Source of the DNA: a virus
DNA length: 45,946 nucleotides
Reading direction: 5' to 3' (one strand)
Virus record (IMG/VR): IMGVR_UViG_3300042516_001891
Location: 1-45,946 of that record
The position numbers and the translations under genes were made by a program. Shown one piece after another: positions 1 to 6,349 of this stretch. Within the stretch, counting starts at the first letter, position 1; every line of letters starts with the position of its first letter. The notes beneath the pieces were generated by a model. That model made no database searches and was not told the origin of the DNA. It saw only the letters and a list, made by a program, of their open reading frames with translations.

Positions 1-103
1 CGATGTAACTAAAACCGTTGGAGAATGTTCGGCGGATCTTGTTACCTTCAGCAGAATAAGATCCATACTTAACTGGAAACTGATTGAGAATTGTTCTGAT
101 CAT
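1..103 (-). CDS. Partial hypothetical protein (N-terminus only)
   Basis: The first 34 codons of a minus-strand gene are present; the rest lies beyond the left edge. The ATG overlaps the stop of the next gene upstream by 4 nt (ATGA), the usual junction in this operon, which supports the start. The visible peptide begins MIRTILNQFPVKYGSYSAEG and is basic further on. I do not recognise a family from so short a piece. Confidence 0.6.
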   Translation of the reverse strand, partial: MIRTILNQFPVKYGSYSAEGNKIRRTFSNGFSYI

Positions 104-258
104 TTGATGTTCAAATAAGGTTTGTTATAGATCATGTGATCCAGAACTTGACCGATCATTTGTCGGTAAGTCTCATCATAGTTCTTACTGCACTCTTCAT
201 ATGCCTCATAGAGTTTGGTATAGAGTGTGACCCAGTGCTCTTGAGTGATGGTGGTCAT
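100..258 (-). CDS. Small hypothetical protein
   Basis: A 52-residue reading frame starting MTTITQEHWV. A longer frame reaches to 300, but that extension runs across the TATAAT at 280-285 and a terminator-like hairpin, so I place the start at the internal ATG. It is the first gene after the promoter element at 280-328. The protein is mostly helical in composition, rich in Tyr and acidic residues, with no transmembrane segment and no motif I recognise. Its stop overlaps the start of the next gene. Confidence 0.6.
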   Translation of the reverse strand: MTTITQEHWVTLYTKLYEAYEECSKNYDETYRQMIGQVLDHMIYNKPYLNIK

Positions 259-279
259 CGGTTTGTTTGAACTGAAGTT

Positions 280-328
280 ATTATACGGCAAAAAGGGCAC
301 CTGTGGAGATGCCCTGTACCAGTTCTTC
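280..328 (-). promoter_or_regulatory. Recurrent box + hairpin + TATAAT element (copy 1)
   Basis: On the minus strand a GAAGAACTGGTACA box (315-328) is followed after 29 nt by TATAAT (280-285), upstream of the gene starting at 258. No good -35 hexamer is seen 17 nt before the -10. The same arrangement occurs at 1911-1959, 8216-8264 and 8811-8858. The box overlaps the stop codon of the preceding gene. Promoter function is inferred from the -10 match and recurrence. Confidence 0.6.
290..314 (-). terminator. Rho-independent terminator
   Basis: Minus-strand stem GGGCATC/GGTGCCC (one G-T pair) with a 6-nt loop, followed by five T residues, just after the stop of the gene at 327-611. It sits between the conserved box and the -10 of the next promoter. 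Confidence 0.65.
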
Positions 329-611
329 AGGTGTCCTTGTATTTCTCTTCTACTTCCTTCACACGCAATAGGAAACTATCATCACCATGATCACCACTAT
401 ACAGGTAATCAATGTGCCTCATGATCTCTGCCATCTTACGCATTTTGGGTAGTTGTGTTTCCAGGTAATCAATTACATCAGGATCAAAGTCGTATTTGTA
501 ACCGTCTTCATTTACTTTACCATTATACTGAATCTCATGCTCCAACTCATCGGCAAATTGCCCTACCTTGTAATAATCGTAACCGCAGTTACCAAAATGT
601 CCGCCGCTCAT
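327..611 (-). CDS. Conserved hypothetical phage protein
   Basis: A 94-residue protein beginning MSGGHFGNCGYDYYKVGQFA. This opening resembles a small phage protein family without known function; that is from memory. The rest is acidic and predicted helical, with no membrane segment. The start overlaps the stop of the upstream gene by 4 nt, so the two are probably translationally coupled, and a terminator follows at 290-314, making this the last gene of its transcript segment. Confidence 0.75.
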   Translation of the reverse strand: MSGGHFGNCGYDYYKVGQFADELEHEIQYNGKVNEDGYKYDFDPDVIDYLETQLPKMRKMAEIMRHIDYLYSGDHGDDSFLLRVKEVEEKYKDT

Positions 612-805
612 TTTACTGCCTCCAATTCATCAAGTTTTTCATTTACAAATCCAGTCATATCAATAGTGCGAGGATCTACACCTTCATCTAGACAATCAAG
701 GTTAAATTCCATCACAGCACCAAGGATTAGACATGCTTTACGCTTATCATCCAGTGGTTGAGCAACATAATGAATAATGTGCTCGTAGAGTTGATCGTAA
801 GTCAT
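608..805 (-). CDS. Small hypothetical protein
   Basis: A 65-residue acidic protein starting MTYDQLYEHIIHYVAQPLDD. It overlaps both neighbours by 4 nt (ATGA junctions), so it belongs to one polycistronic unit with the genes at 327-611 and 802-1008. The composition suggests a small helical soluble protein. I recognise no domain. Confidence 0.7.
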   Translation of the reverse strand: MTYDQLYEHIIHYVAQPLDDKRKACLILGAVMEFNLDCLDEGVDPRTIDMTGFVNEKLDELEAVK

Positions 806-1008
806 TTTTGTGCCTTAATAATAGATTTGATGGTTTTAAGATCTTCTAATCGTTCTTTGTGGTCATCATATTCTTCACAGAATTGTTCCATTCGTTCTTG
901 GTGTCCATCATCATCATAATTGGTTTCTTCACGGATCTCCCATTCAATATCAGAAAGATGTGCCTGGGTATCATCAATAAAGTATTCAAGAGTATCAAGG
1001 AGCGACAT
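802..1008 (-). CDS. Small acidic coiled-coil-like hypothetical protein
   Basis: 68 residues, strongly charged, with long Glu/Asp/Lys/Arg stretches and spaced Leu and Ile that suggest one long helix or coiled coil. The start overlaps the end of the upstream gene by 14 nt and the stop overlaps the next gene by 4 nt. Function unknown. Confidence 0.7.
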   Translation of the reverse strand: MSLLDTLEYFIDDTQAHLSDIEWEIREETNYDDDGHQERMEQFCEEYDDHKERLEDLKTIKSIIKAQK

Positions 1009-1288
1009 TTTCGGGAACTGGGGGTGGAGGTGTTACTGGAGGTAGTGTAGCAGGTTGTGGTGGTGTTTGAATAGTAGGTTGTGGTTGTGGTTGTGGAAGA
1101 TTTACTGGTTCAGGAGTGACTTGTGGTTGCTGTGCTTGTTCAAGTTTTTTCTCCAACTCCATTACTTTTTGGTCCAGTGGAGTCAAAGGAACTTCTTTTT
1201 GAGAATCTGCAAGTTTCCAACCAGTAGCACCAGCAGCAAAGATACTTGCAAGAGCAGCGAAAACAGAAACAGTCTTAGAAAAACTCAT
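995..1288 (-). CDS. Membrane-anchored proline-rich protein
   Basis: 97 residues from the MSFSKTV start, chosen because TAATG joins it to the upstream stop by one base; the longer frame to 1303 has no better signal. Residues about 5-25 are hydrophobic and could be a signal anchor. A short helical heptad-like stretch follows (LDQKVMELEKKLEQAQ), then a Pro/Gln/Thr-rich tail of about 50 residues ending in PPPPVPENVAP. This layout suggests an N-terminally anchored protein with an extended tail. Spanin-like or envelope-associated roles are possible, but nothing specific shows it. Confidence 0.65.
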   Translation of the reverse strand: MSFSKTVSVFAALASIFAAGATGWKLADSQKEVPLTPLDQKVMELEKKLEQAQQPQVTPEPVNLPQPQPQPTIQTPPQPATLPPVTPPPPVPENVAP

Positions 1289-1509
1289 TAAATGACCTCC
1301 CAATGTGCGTCAGATTTGTCACCGAAACGATTAGTGCCAGTGCGGGTGCTAACCCAAAAAAAGTATTTACGATTTTCAGAGGCAAGAAACAATTCACCAC
1401 CAGTATCCTGCTCTACAATACAAACAGGATTACCTTCCATTGTATTAGCAAGGCGGTTCTTCGCTTTGCTGCTTTTGGGTTTGACTTTGACTTTCCTCAT
1501 TTTCTCCAT
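1288..1509 (-). CDS. Conserved hypothetical protein, basic N-terminus
   Basis: Up to 73 residues; the first ATG is at 1509 and a second at 1500. The N-terminus is very basic (RKVKVKPKSSKAKNRL), then a compact beta-rich part with VCIVEQDTGGELFLASENRKYFFWV. I recall small cyanophage proteins of this type without known function. It overlaps the end of the upstream gene by about 60 nt in another frame, an unusually long overlap. Confidence 0.65.
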   Translation of the reverse strand: MEKMRKVKVKPKSSKAKNRLANTMEGNPVCIVEQDTGGELFLASENRKYFFWVSTRTGTNRFGDKSDAHWEVI

Positions 1510-1888
1510 CAGTTAGAACAGTTCCCATCGGACCTTTTTTAAGTCGTGCCCACTCTTCTTCTGCTTCTCGCATATCATCAAACTTCTTCTTCAGGTCTTC
1601 ACCCAAAGTCAGTTCAAACTCATCAGCAACCTTACGCATATTCTCTACACTTTTATCCTCAGCAAATGCAACACCACAACCACCTTTCATAATGCTGATT
1701 TCACTGTGACCCATTGCACGAGCAACAGTTTCAAAGAAGCGAAACAGTTGATAAATGTTAAGGTCTTCGGCAGGAACCTGAAAAGTATAATGCTCTTCAG
1801 GGAGCACCGTATCATCAAAACCACTACTGTAATTGGTGGAAGTCCATTCAGAATCAAACTGAACTTTAAGAGATGCCTTGTAAGTCAT
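1445..1888 (-). CDS. Hypothetical protein
   Basis: 147 residues starting MTYKASLKVQFDSEW. An alternative TTG start at 1906 lies too close to the TATAAT at 1911-1916, so the ATG at 1888, about 16 nt after the likely transcription start, is preferred. It has an N-terminal beta-rich part, then a charged helical part and a Gln/Ser/Glu-rich tail ending in EEPPC. First gene after promoter element copy 2. No family recognised. Confidence 0.65.
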   Translation of the reverse strand: MTYKASLKVQFDSEWTSTNYSSGFDDTVLPEEHYTFQVPAEDLNIYQLFRFFETVARAMGHSEISIMKGGCGVAFAEDKSVENMRKVADEFELTLGEDLKKKFDDMREAEEEWARLKKGPMGTVLTDGENEESQSQTQKQQSEEPPC

Positions 1889-1910
1889 TGGTCTGTTGTT
1901 GTACAAGAGT

Positions 1911-1959
1911 ATTATAGGGCATCATAGGAAACTTTGAAGTGTCCTTGTGCCGGTTCTTC
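1911..1959 (-). promoter_or_regulatory. Recurrent box + inverted repeat + TATAAT element (copy 2)
   Basis: On the minus strand a GAAGAACCGGCACA box (1946-1959) is followed after 29 nt by TATAAT (1911-1916). Between them GGACACTT faces AAGTTTCC as an imperfect inverted repeat with no T-run, so here the repeat is a poor terminator although the spacing is unchanged. It drives the gene starting at 1888. Confidence 0.6.
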
Positions 1960-1967
1960 AAGTGTCC

Positions 1968-2126
1968 TCACTTATCTCCCAACTTTACACCTATGTCTTT
2001 ATCAGTTAGGTCATTATATAAAAGTCTAGCAAAAATAAGATGTGGTTTCTCTCTAGTCTCAATTGCGGAACTGGTCGCCACCGTCCACATTATATCAAGT
2101 TGTAGTTTATCGGGAAATTCTTTCAT
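1968..2126 (-). CDS. Small hypothetical protein (52 aa)
   Basis: An open frame of 52 codons starting MKEFPDKLQLDIMW. Its ATG overlaps the upstream stop (TGATG), the normal junction here, and it fills a gap that would otherwise be non-coding. The protein is small, soluble and has no motif I know. It is the last gene before promoter element copy 2. Confidence 0.65.
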   Translation of the reverse strand: MKEFPDKLQLDIMWTVATSSAIETREKPHLIFARLLYNDLTDKDIGVKLGDK

Positions 2127-2707
2127 CAGTCCCACCACCAGCAGAGATTTTCTAGAGTGTTGATGAACTGTTCATGGTAGACAGTGCGACTAGGATTAGG
2201 TTTATCGTCCTTCATATCTTGCAGATACTGGATAATACCACGAACTACTGGAGTGTCTTGGAAGTATTCGTGCATTCGGTAACAATCAAACTTTTCATTA
2301 TATTGAATAAAGTCATGGAGTGGTGCAGTATTGCGACGATGAGCACGAATGAATACATCCTCATCCTTAATACCTTGCTTGTTTAGAATCTGAAGAGGAG
2401 TATATTTTTCCCCATCATGTTCTTCATCAAGTTCTTCTGATTCATCAAATACAAAGTGAAGGTCTTTATAATACTTTTCCATCAACTCAAGATCTGGTGC
2501 CACACGAAGTTCTTCATTTTCTTGCAGATAATACTTAATGCGATTGATAGCATCAGGGTTTGTCAGACGAAATACAATATTACCAACATAATAATCTACT
2601 GGACCACCATAAAGATGGGTGGACTCTCTCTTACGAAATGATAGATGAAGAATCTCAAATCCAGGATCTTCGTTTTCTTCTGATACTAACCCTTGTGAAA
2701 TAGTCAT
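2126..2707 (-). CDS. Hypothetical protein
   Basis: 193 residues, acidic overall, with many aromatic residues and a Trp-rich end (CWWWD). No transmembrane segment, no Cys-rich motif and no nucleotide-binding motif can be seen. The start overlaps the upstream stop by 4 nt and the stop overlaps the next ATG, placing it in the middle of a coupled run from about 3351 down to 1968. Function unknown. Confidence 0.75.
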   Translation of the reverse strand: MTISQGLVSEENEDPGFEILHLSFRKRESTHLYGGPVDYYVGNIVFRLTNPDAINRIKYYLQENEELRVAPDLELMEKYYKDLHFVFDESEELDEEHDGEKYTPLQILNKQGIKDEDVFIRAHRRNTAPLHDFIQYNEKFDCYRMHEYFQDTPVVRGIIQYLQDMKDDKPNPSRTVYHEQFINTLENLCWWWD

Positions 2708-2982
2708 TCCTTCACCTCTTTTACATAAAATAATTCATCACGCCAGTTGCGACCAGCAATATCAAAAGTAAATCCTATCTTACCAAGAGAAAATAGGAAA
2801 GAAAATAACCTTCCATATCCCATAGAAATTTGCAGATAAGGCCAGTCAAACCAAGAACCATAATCTCCAATATCAACTGCAACTTGAAGAAGTGCTTGCC
2901 TTTCGTTAAAGAAAAGAGTCAAGCAATACTCTTTACCGTAATCTTCTCTTACATACCATTTTGCAATTTGAAAGATTTTCAT
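2704..2982 (-). CDS. Hypothetical protein
   Basis: 92 residues starting MKIFQIAKWYVREDYGKEYC, rich in aromatic residues (Trp, Tyr, Phe), probably a small beta-sheet protein. It is joined to both neighbours by 4-nt overlaps. I do not recognise the family. Confidence 0.75.
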   Translation of the reverse strand: MKIFQIAKWYVREDYGKEYCLTLFFNERQALLQVAVDIGDYGSWFDWPYLQISMGYGRLFSFLFSLGKIGFTFDIAGRNWRDELFYVKEVKE

Positions 2983-3173
2983 TCTTCTAGTTCCTGTGCT
3001 AACTGCAGTATATCATTTTTGTCCAAAACAATCAAACCATTTTGAGCATTATAAAACTGAACGTTTTCTGCAGTAACTTTCAAAATTGCAGAAACTAGTT
3101 TCTCTTCAGTATCAGCACCAGAGTTTCGTGCTTCCCAAATAGCATTCATAAATGCTTGCGATCTTTCAGTCAA
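2979..3173 (-). CDS. Small hypothetical protein, probable TTG start
   Basis: About 64 residues if translation starts at the TTG at 3171-3173. That codon has a strong GAGGAG ribosome-binding site 7-8 nt upstream and overlaps the previous stop as TTGACTGA, exactly like the GTGACTGA junction at 4312-4319. An ATG at 3204-3206 gives 11 more residues but lacks a ribosome-binding site, and the ATG at 3147-3149 also has none. The product is helical and acidic. Function unknown. Confidence 0.6.
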   Translation of the reverse strand: MTERSQAFMNAIWEARNSGADTEEKLVSAILKVTAENVQFYNAQNGLIVLDKNDILQLAQELEE

Positions 3174-3351
3174 TTGTCTTCTCCTCTGGGAATTCAAACC
3201 ATTCATATAAAGAGTTCATAGCATCATTTACGATACAATCAACCACAGCATCTTCATGTGGGTTCTCTACGTGTTTATGTGCTCTATTATAACCGAAACG
3301 AACACCTTCTTCAAGTGCCATTTCCAATACTTTACGAAAGTTCGGTTTCAT
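3166..3351 (-). CDS. Conserved small phage protein
   Basis: 61 residues starting MKPNFRKVLEMALEEGVRFG, with the pattern RAHKH and a C-terminal NSLYEWFEF. I recall short phage proteins with this arrangement annotated only as hypothetical. Acidic, soluble and helical. It ends inside the coupled start of the next gene. Confidence 0.7.
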   Translation of the reverse strand: MKPNFRKVLEMALEEGVRFGYNRAHKHVENPHEDAVVDCIVNDAMNSLYEWFEFPEEKTID

Positions 3352-3357
3352 GATTAA

Positions 3358-3834
3358 TTACGAATAAGTGTATAATTTCCATTCTTGGATATTTGAACTG
3401 TGCAGAGTAAACTGCATTTTGTTTAATGGAGGTCTGGGTTTTTTTCTCAATTTCATTCCAGTTTGTTCTAGTGGTGTATTACCCTTTTTTGTATTACAAG
3501 GGCCACAAGCAACTACAAGATTTTCCCAACTATCTTCACCACCACGACATTTTGGAATGATATGATCTATGGTTAGATTTCTGGTAGATCCACAATACTG
3601 ACAAGAATTACTATCACGCTTATAGATCATCGTTTTTGATGGTCTATGTGACATAATTTTTGAAAGTGGAACTTTCACATAATCTAATAATCTGATTACT
3701 TGAGTTGAAAGAATTTGTGCTTTTTCTTTGAGAAGTAAAACTATTGCTCTCTTCCAACTTGTAATGTTAAGTGGTTCGTAACTGGAATTTAAAACTAAAA
3801 CAGATCTTCCAGGTTGAATTTTTAAGTAGTCCAT
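3358..3834 (-). CDS. HNH endonuclease (cyanobacterial-type)
   Basis: 158 residues. The N-terminus (VLVLNSSYEPLNITSWKRAI) matches the opening of the widespread cyanobacterial HNH family. The nuclease core follows: Cys78-x2-Cys81, the Asp90-His91 pair in LTIDHIIPKCRGG, Asn105 in WENL, and Cys110-x2-Cys113, so the zinc cysteines and catalytic His are intact. A basic Pro-rich segment follows. Unlike the HNH protein at 8250-8753 it has no long coiled basic N-terminus and no late promoter, and sits in the early gene run, so it may be a phage-function nuclease rather than a homing enzyme. The substrate cannot be told. Confidence 0.85.
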   Translation of the reverse strand: MDYLKIQPGRSVLVLNSSYEPLNITSWKRAIVLLLKEKAQILSTQVIRLLDYVKVPLSKIMSHRPSKTMIYKRDSNSCQYCGSTRNLTIDHIIPKCRGGEDSWENLVVACGPCNTKKGNTPLEQTGMKLRKKPRPPLNKMQFTLHSSNIQEWKLYTYS

Positions 3835-3838
3835 CGGA

Positions 3839-4219
3839 TTAGTCAGGCTCTACACTTTTATCTATAAAATTTTCAAGAGAATCTAAATCATCTTTAAGTT
3901 CTTGCTCTTTCTTCTGATCATGATAATAAGACCACAGAGCATTATGAACATCCATTAAATGATCTACCCAGAAACCCGTAGGATAAATGCCAAGTGCAGA
4001 TTGAAGTCCTCGGTGTGAAGTTCCCTCACTTTCTGCTTTGCAAATAATGTGAGTAATTGCTTCTACCATATCAATCTTATCTTCTTCGGAGAGCATAAAA
4101 TACTTTCCGATTGCACGTTCTTTTGCTTCTTTGTTTGCCTTCTGAAGTTCCTTACAGGCATCAGAATCCCACCACTCTTGGAGTGCTTTGCCAAATTCAT
4201 TGGGTTGCTGTTCAGTCAT
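3839..4219 (-). CDS. Hypothetical protein
   Basis: 126 residues from the ATG at 4219 (MTEQQPNEFGKAL), chosen because it overlaps the upstream stop as ATGACTGA, the junction type seen repeatedly here. Helical and acidic, with a charged N-terminal part (ELQKANKEAKERAIGKY) and a central region with conserved-looking Trp and His residues. No known domain. Confidence 0.7.
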   Translation of the reverse strand: MTEQQPNEFGKALQEWWDSDACKELQKANKEAKERAIGKYFMLSEEDKIDMVEAITHIICKAESEGTSHRGLQSALGIYPTGFWVDHLMDVHNALWSYYHDQKKEQELKDDLDSLENFIDKSVEPD

Positions 4220-4319
4220 TACCCTCACGTTTACCTACGACGTATCCTAGCACAAGACCGCACATGAACGCAACAAATAAGTAAAGTTCATGAGACGCAA
4301 ACTGTATCAGATCAGTCAC
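4212..4319 (-). CDS. Single-span membrane microprotein, GTG start
   Basis: 35 residues. The start is GTG at 4317-4319, preceded by GGAG at good spacing, and overlaps the upstream stop as GTGACTGA; its own stop overlaps the next ATG by 8 nt. Residues about 11-29 (ELYLFVAFMCGLVLGYVVG) form one transmembrane helix followed by a basic KRE end. Precise coupling on both sides supports a real gene. Function unknown; likely an inner-membrane microprotein. Confidence 0.65.
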   Translation of the reverse strand: MTDLIQFASHELYLFVAFMCGLVLGYVVGKREGND

Positions 4320-4632
4320 GTTGTCTCCAATCCTCTGGTTTATCTTCTGTAAAGAAATCTACAATTTCATCAACACTATTAAATCTAGAAATTCCCCTAC
4401 TTTCGTGTCCAGTACCACCAATATCAAGTTGATTTAAAAAATCATCTAAGTCCCCTTCAACCATGTCAGGATTTTCTGCTTTTCTTCTTGCCTGACGGAG
4501 CATTGTGCCTGCACTGCGATTAACTTTTGCAAGTTTTTCTGCCCAAATCATATCTTCCAAACTGACTTCTTCATGAAGAGCAATTTTTTCACAGATTGCT
4601 TCAAGACGTAGGCGATATTGTGTAGAGAGCAT
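4312..4632 (-). CDS. Conserved cyanophage hypothetical protein
   Basis: 106 residues starting MLSTQYRLRLEAICEKIALH. The N-terminal two thirds are helical with a basic patch (RQARRKAENP); the C-terminal third is acidic (EIVDFFTEDKPEDW). I recall similar cyanophage proteins of unknown role. A TCTAAATA late-type promoter lies 21 nt upstream, so this gene and those after it can be transcribed late. Confidence 0.75.
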   Translation of the reverse strand: MLSTQYRLRLEAICEKIALHEEVSLEDMIWAEKLAKVNRSAGTMLRQARRKAENPDMVEGDLDDFLNQLDIGGTGHESRGISRFNSVDEIVDFFTEDKPEDWRQRD

Positions 4633-4653
4633 ATTTGTTATTATGATAATGAT

Positions 4654-4661
4654 TATTTAGA
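4654..4661 (-). promoter_or_regulatory. Late-type promoter TCTAAATA
   Basis: TCTAAATA on the minus strand, 21 nt before the ATG at 4632. Resembles the T4 late promoter TATAAATA; the CTAAATA form recurs at the right distance before several genes in this window. Confidence 0.5.
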
Positions 4662-4662
4662 T

Positions 4663-5310
4663 TTAAATTAATAAATTAAAAACACAAACCAACCTATTTT
4701 CCCCTGGTTTTGGAAATCTGTTAGCATGATAATATGCTCCATTAAAACAAATTATTTTTCCAAATTTTGGTTTAATTTCACATTTAATGGGAATTTTATC
4801 TGGGTAAAGATTAAGATCATAGCAATATGGACCTTCTTCTTTACTAAAATCAATTCGTTTGTCAAAAATTATAGTTGAATTGTAACGATCATCTTCAACA
4901 TTAACATCATTTAAGTAAAGCAAAACAACTAAATGATCCCTAGAAAAATCAACATGAGGATCAAGATAGTCATAATTATCAAAGAAAAAAGTACTGTTAA
5001 TATTTGCTCTTATAACATGTTTAAAATTTAATTCATATTTACAACAAAATTCTTTAACTATCTTGTAATAAAAGTAAAAATGTTTAGAGTGAATATTGAT
5101 ATATGAATTGGAATCATATGTTTTTTCTCTACCATCAGTAGGTCTAAATGCAAGAATATGACTATAATAAGGAAATTTATTTGTTGTTGATCCTTGAGAC
5201 CAATAAAAAGGCAATTGTATATTATTATATTTTATCGTTGCCTTATCATTTGTAGATAATATATTATCATCTTCTATTAAAAAAAATTTAGAAAAATCAA
5301 TCTTTTTCAT
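4663..5310 (-). CDS. 2OG-Fe(II) oxygenase family protein
   Basis: 215 residues. The double-stranded beta-helix signature is visible: iron ligands His119-x-Asp121 (DPHVDFSRDHLVVLLYLND), distal His195 (GAYYHANRF), and Arg206 (ENRLVCVF) for the 2-oxoglutarate carboxylate. These match the prolyl-4-hydroxylase-like branch common in T4-like cyanophages. The start has an AAGGAT ribosome-binding site about 9 nt upstream. The gene is more AT-rich than its left neighbours, hinting at separate origin. Known family members hydroxylate proteins, nucleobases or small molecules; the substrate cannot be read here. Confidence 0.85.
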   Translation of the reverse strand: MKKIDFSKFFLIEDDNILSTNDKATIKYNNIQLPFYWSQGSTTNKFPYYSHILAFRPTDGREKTYDSNSYINIHSKHFYFYYKIVKEFCCKYELNFKHVIRANINSTFFFDNYDYLDPHVDFSRDHLVVLLYLNDVNVEDDRYNSTIIFDKRIDFSKEEGPYCYDLNLYPDKIPIKCEIKPKFGKIICFNGAYYHANRFPKPGENRLVCVFNLLI

Positions 5311-5321
5311 AAAAAATATCC

Positions 5322-5552
5322 TTATTTTTTAAATTCTTTTTCAAGTTCTTTAGCAAGTTTATAAGCTCTCCTCCACATTAACCACTTTACTATAGGGTTT
5401 GCTGGATTATATAAAATCCACCATTTTGTTTTTTCATACTGGACTCTTGCAAGTTGAGTAAGCATATAAAATGCCCTAGCTACTGAGTTATCTGTAATTA
5501 TAAAATACTCAACAATTGCAAAAAGTGCAAACCAAATATAGTAAGAGTTCAT
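5322..5552 (-). CDS. Small membrane protein
   Basis: 76 residues. The N-terminus (YYIWFALFAIVEYFII) is a hydrophobic segment of about 18 residues; the rest is basic and amphipathic, ending in ELEKEFKK. Probably one transmembrane helix with a cytoplasmic basic tail. ATGA overlap with the gene upstream. No family known to me. Confidence 0.7.
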   Translation of the reverse strand: MNSYYIWFALFAIVEYFIITDNSVARAFYMLTQLARVQYEKTKWWILYNPANPIVKWLMWRRAYKLAKELEKEFKK

Positions 5553-5722
5553 TTTCTTATTGTTTTAAGGTATTCTATTACATGTTCACGAACTGCCATG
5601 AGCTCGTTATAGCATTCTTGATCATATGCCGCTTGCCTTAATTCAGAGTCTGGTTTATATACGGATTCAATAAACAAATCCAAACCACGATTCCATTTTA
5701 CATCTTGCATGTTTTTCATCAT
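5549..5722 (-). CDS. Small hypothetical protein (57 aa)
   Basis: An open frame starting MMKNMQDVKWNRGLDLFIES. The stop overlaps the next ATG by 4 nt, and the frame fills the gap between 5552 and 5739, which argues for a real gene. Acidic and helical, ending in a basic KTIRK. Unknown function. Confidence 0.65.
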   Translation of the reverse strand: MMKNMQDVKWNRGLDLFIESVYKPDSELRQAAYDQECYNELMAVREHVIEYLKTIRK

Positions 5723-5738
5723 TTTTTATATACTTTTA

Positions 5739-6140
5739 TTATTTAACCTCAAAGTCAATATTTTGCTCACCATAATCAATACATATTTCTTCACCATCAG
5801 AAATATCTTTGATGGTAAAGTGTTTCATCGTCATATTTACATAGTCTTTCATCCAATCCGCATTTGGATTATTGGAATGATTATATAGACCAGCAAATCC
5901 AAATGGAAGCATAACCGACTCATCATCATTAGAGTAAGTATATGTAATAATTTTAGAATTTTCTGGTTTTGAAACTACAATATATGGAACTTCTTCAAGT
6001 AAAGAGTATTTTTTTATGTTTTTACGAGCAAAAATTCCCCACTTTCCATCTTTTGAAGATCTTCTTATTTCTATTCCAGAATTTTTATATAAAATATTTT
6101 TAAAAACAGAAGGCATAATTTTTTTACAAAATACTTTCAT
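5739..6140 (-). CDS. SET-domain protein, putative lysine methyltransferase
   Basis: 133 residues, close to a minimal SET domain. The N-terminal SET motif is GKWGIFARKNIKK (about 32-44), the NHS motif is in LYNHSNNPN (85-93), and the final ELxxDY-like motif is EICIDYGEQ (118-126). These form the S-adenosylmethionine and active-site core of the family. Pre- and post-SET cysteine clusters are absent, as in small viral SET proteins. The family methylates lysine on proteins, so a host or phage protein is the likely target. AT-rich like the oxygenase gene nearby. Confidence 0.8.
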   Translation of the reverse strand: MKVFCKKIMPSVFKNILYKNSGIEIRRSSKDGKWGIFARKNIKKYSLLEEVPYIVVSKPENSKIITYTYSNDDESVMLPFGFAGLYNHSNNPNADWMKDYVNMTMKHFTIKDISDGEEICIDYGEQNIDFEVK

Positions 6141-6146
6141 TAAAAA

Positions 6147-6317
6147 TTATTTACCATCTTGTTTAATTTTTACAGGGCAAGATGGAATAGTTTCTTTTAT
6201 AATTTGAATAAGTTCAATCTTAACAAAATTTGGTAAATTGCGATGAGATTGAATACGATTTAAAAGATTTAATGCCTGACTACACGTAATAGTTGTAGTG
6301 AGAAATAGAGCAGTCAT
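6147..6317 (-). CDS. Small hypothetical protein (56 aa)
   Basis: An open frame starting MTALFLTTTITCSQALNLL, with a strong GGAGGAG ribosome-binding site and a late-type AATAAATA 24 nt before the ATG. The N-terminus is weakly hydrophobic and could be a short signal or just a helix. Two Cys residues (12 and 47) could pair. I recall similar short cyanophage proteins without function. Confidence 0.7.
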   Translation of the reverse strand: MTALFLTTTITCSQALNLLNRIQSHRNLPNFVKIELIQIIKETIPSCPVKIKQDGK

Positions 6318-6341
6318 TGCTCTCCTCCCTGTTCTTAAATT

Positions 6342-6349
6342 TATTTATT
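6342..6349 (-). promoter_or_regulatory. Late-type promoter AATAAATA
   Basis: AATAAATA on the minus strand 24 nt before the ATG at 6317. One mismatch from TATAAATA. It overlaps the stop of the upstream gene. Confidence 0.45.

Noticed and set aside
4663-5310. 2OG oxygenase as a collagen prolyl hydroxylase for the fibre repeats
   Set aside because: The G-x-Q arrays contain very few prolines, so the classic substrate is missing. Kept only as a remark.
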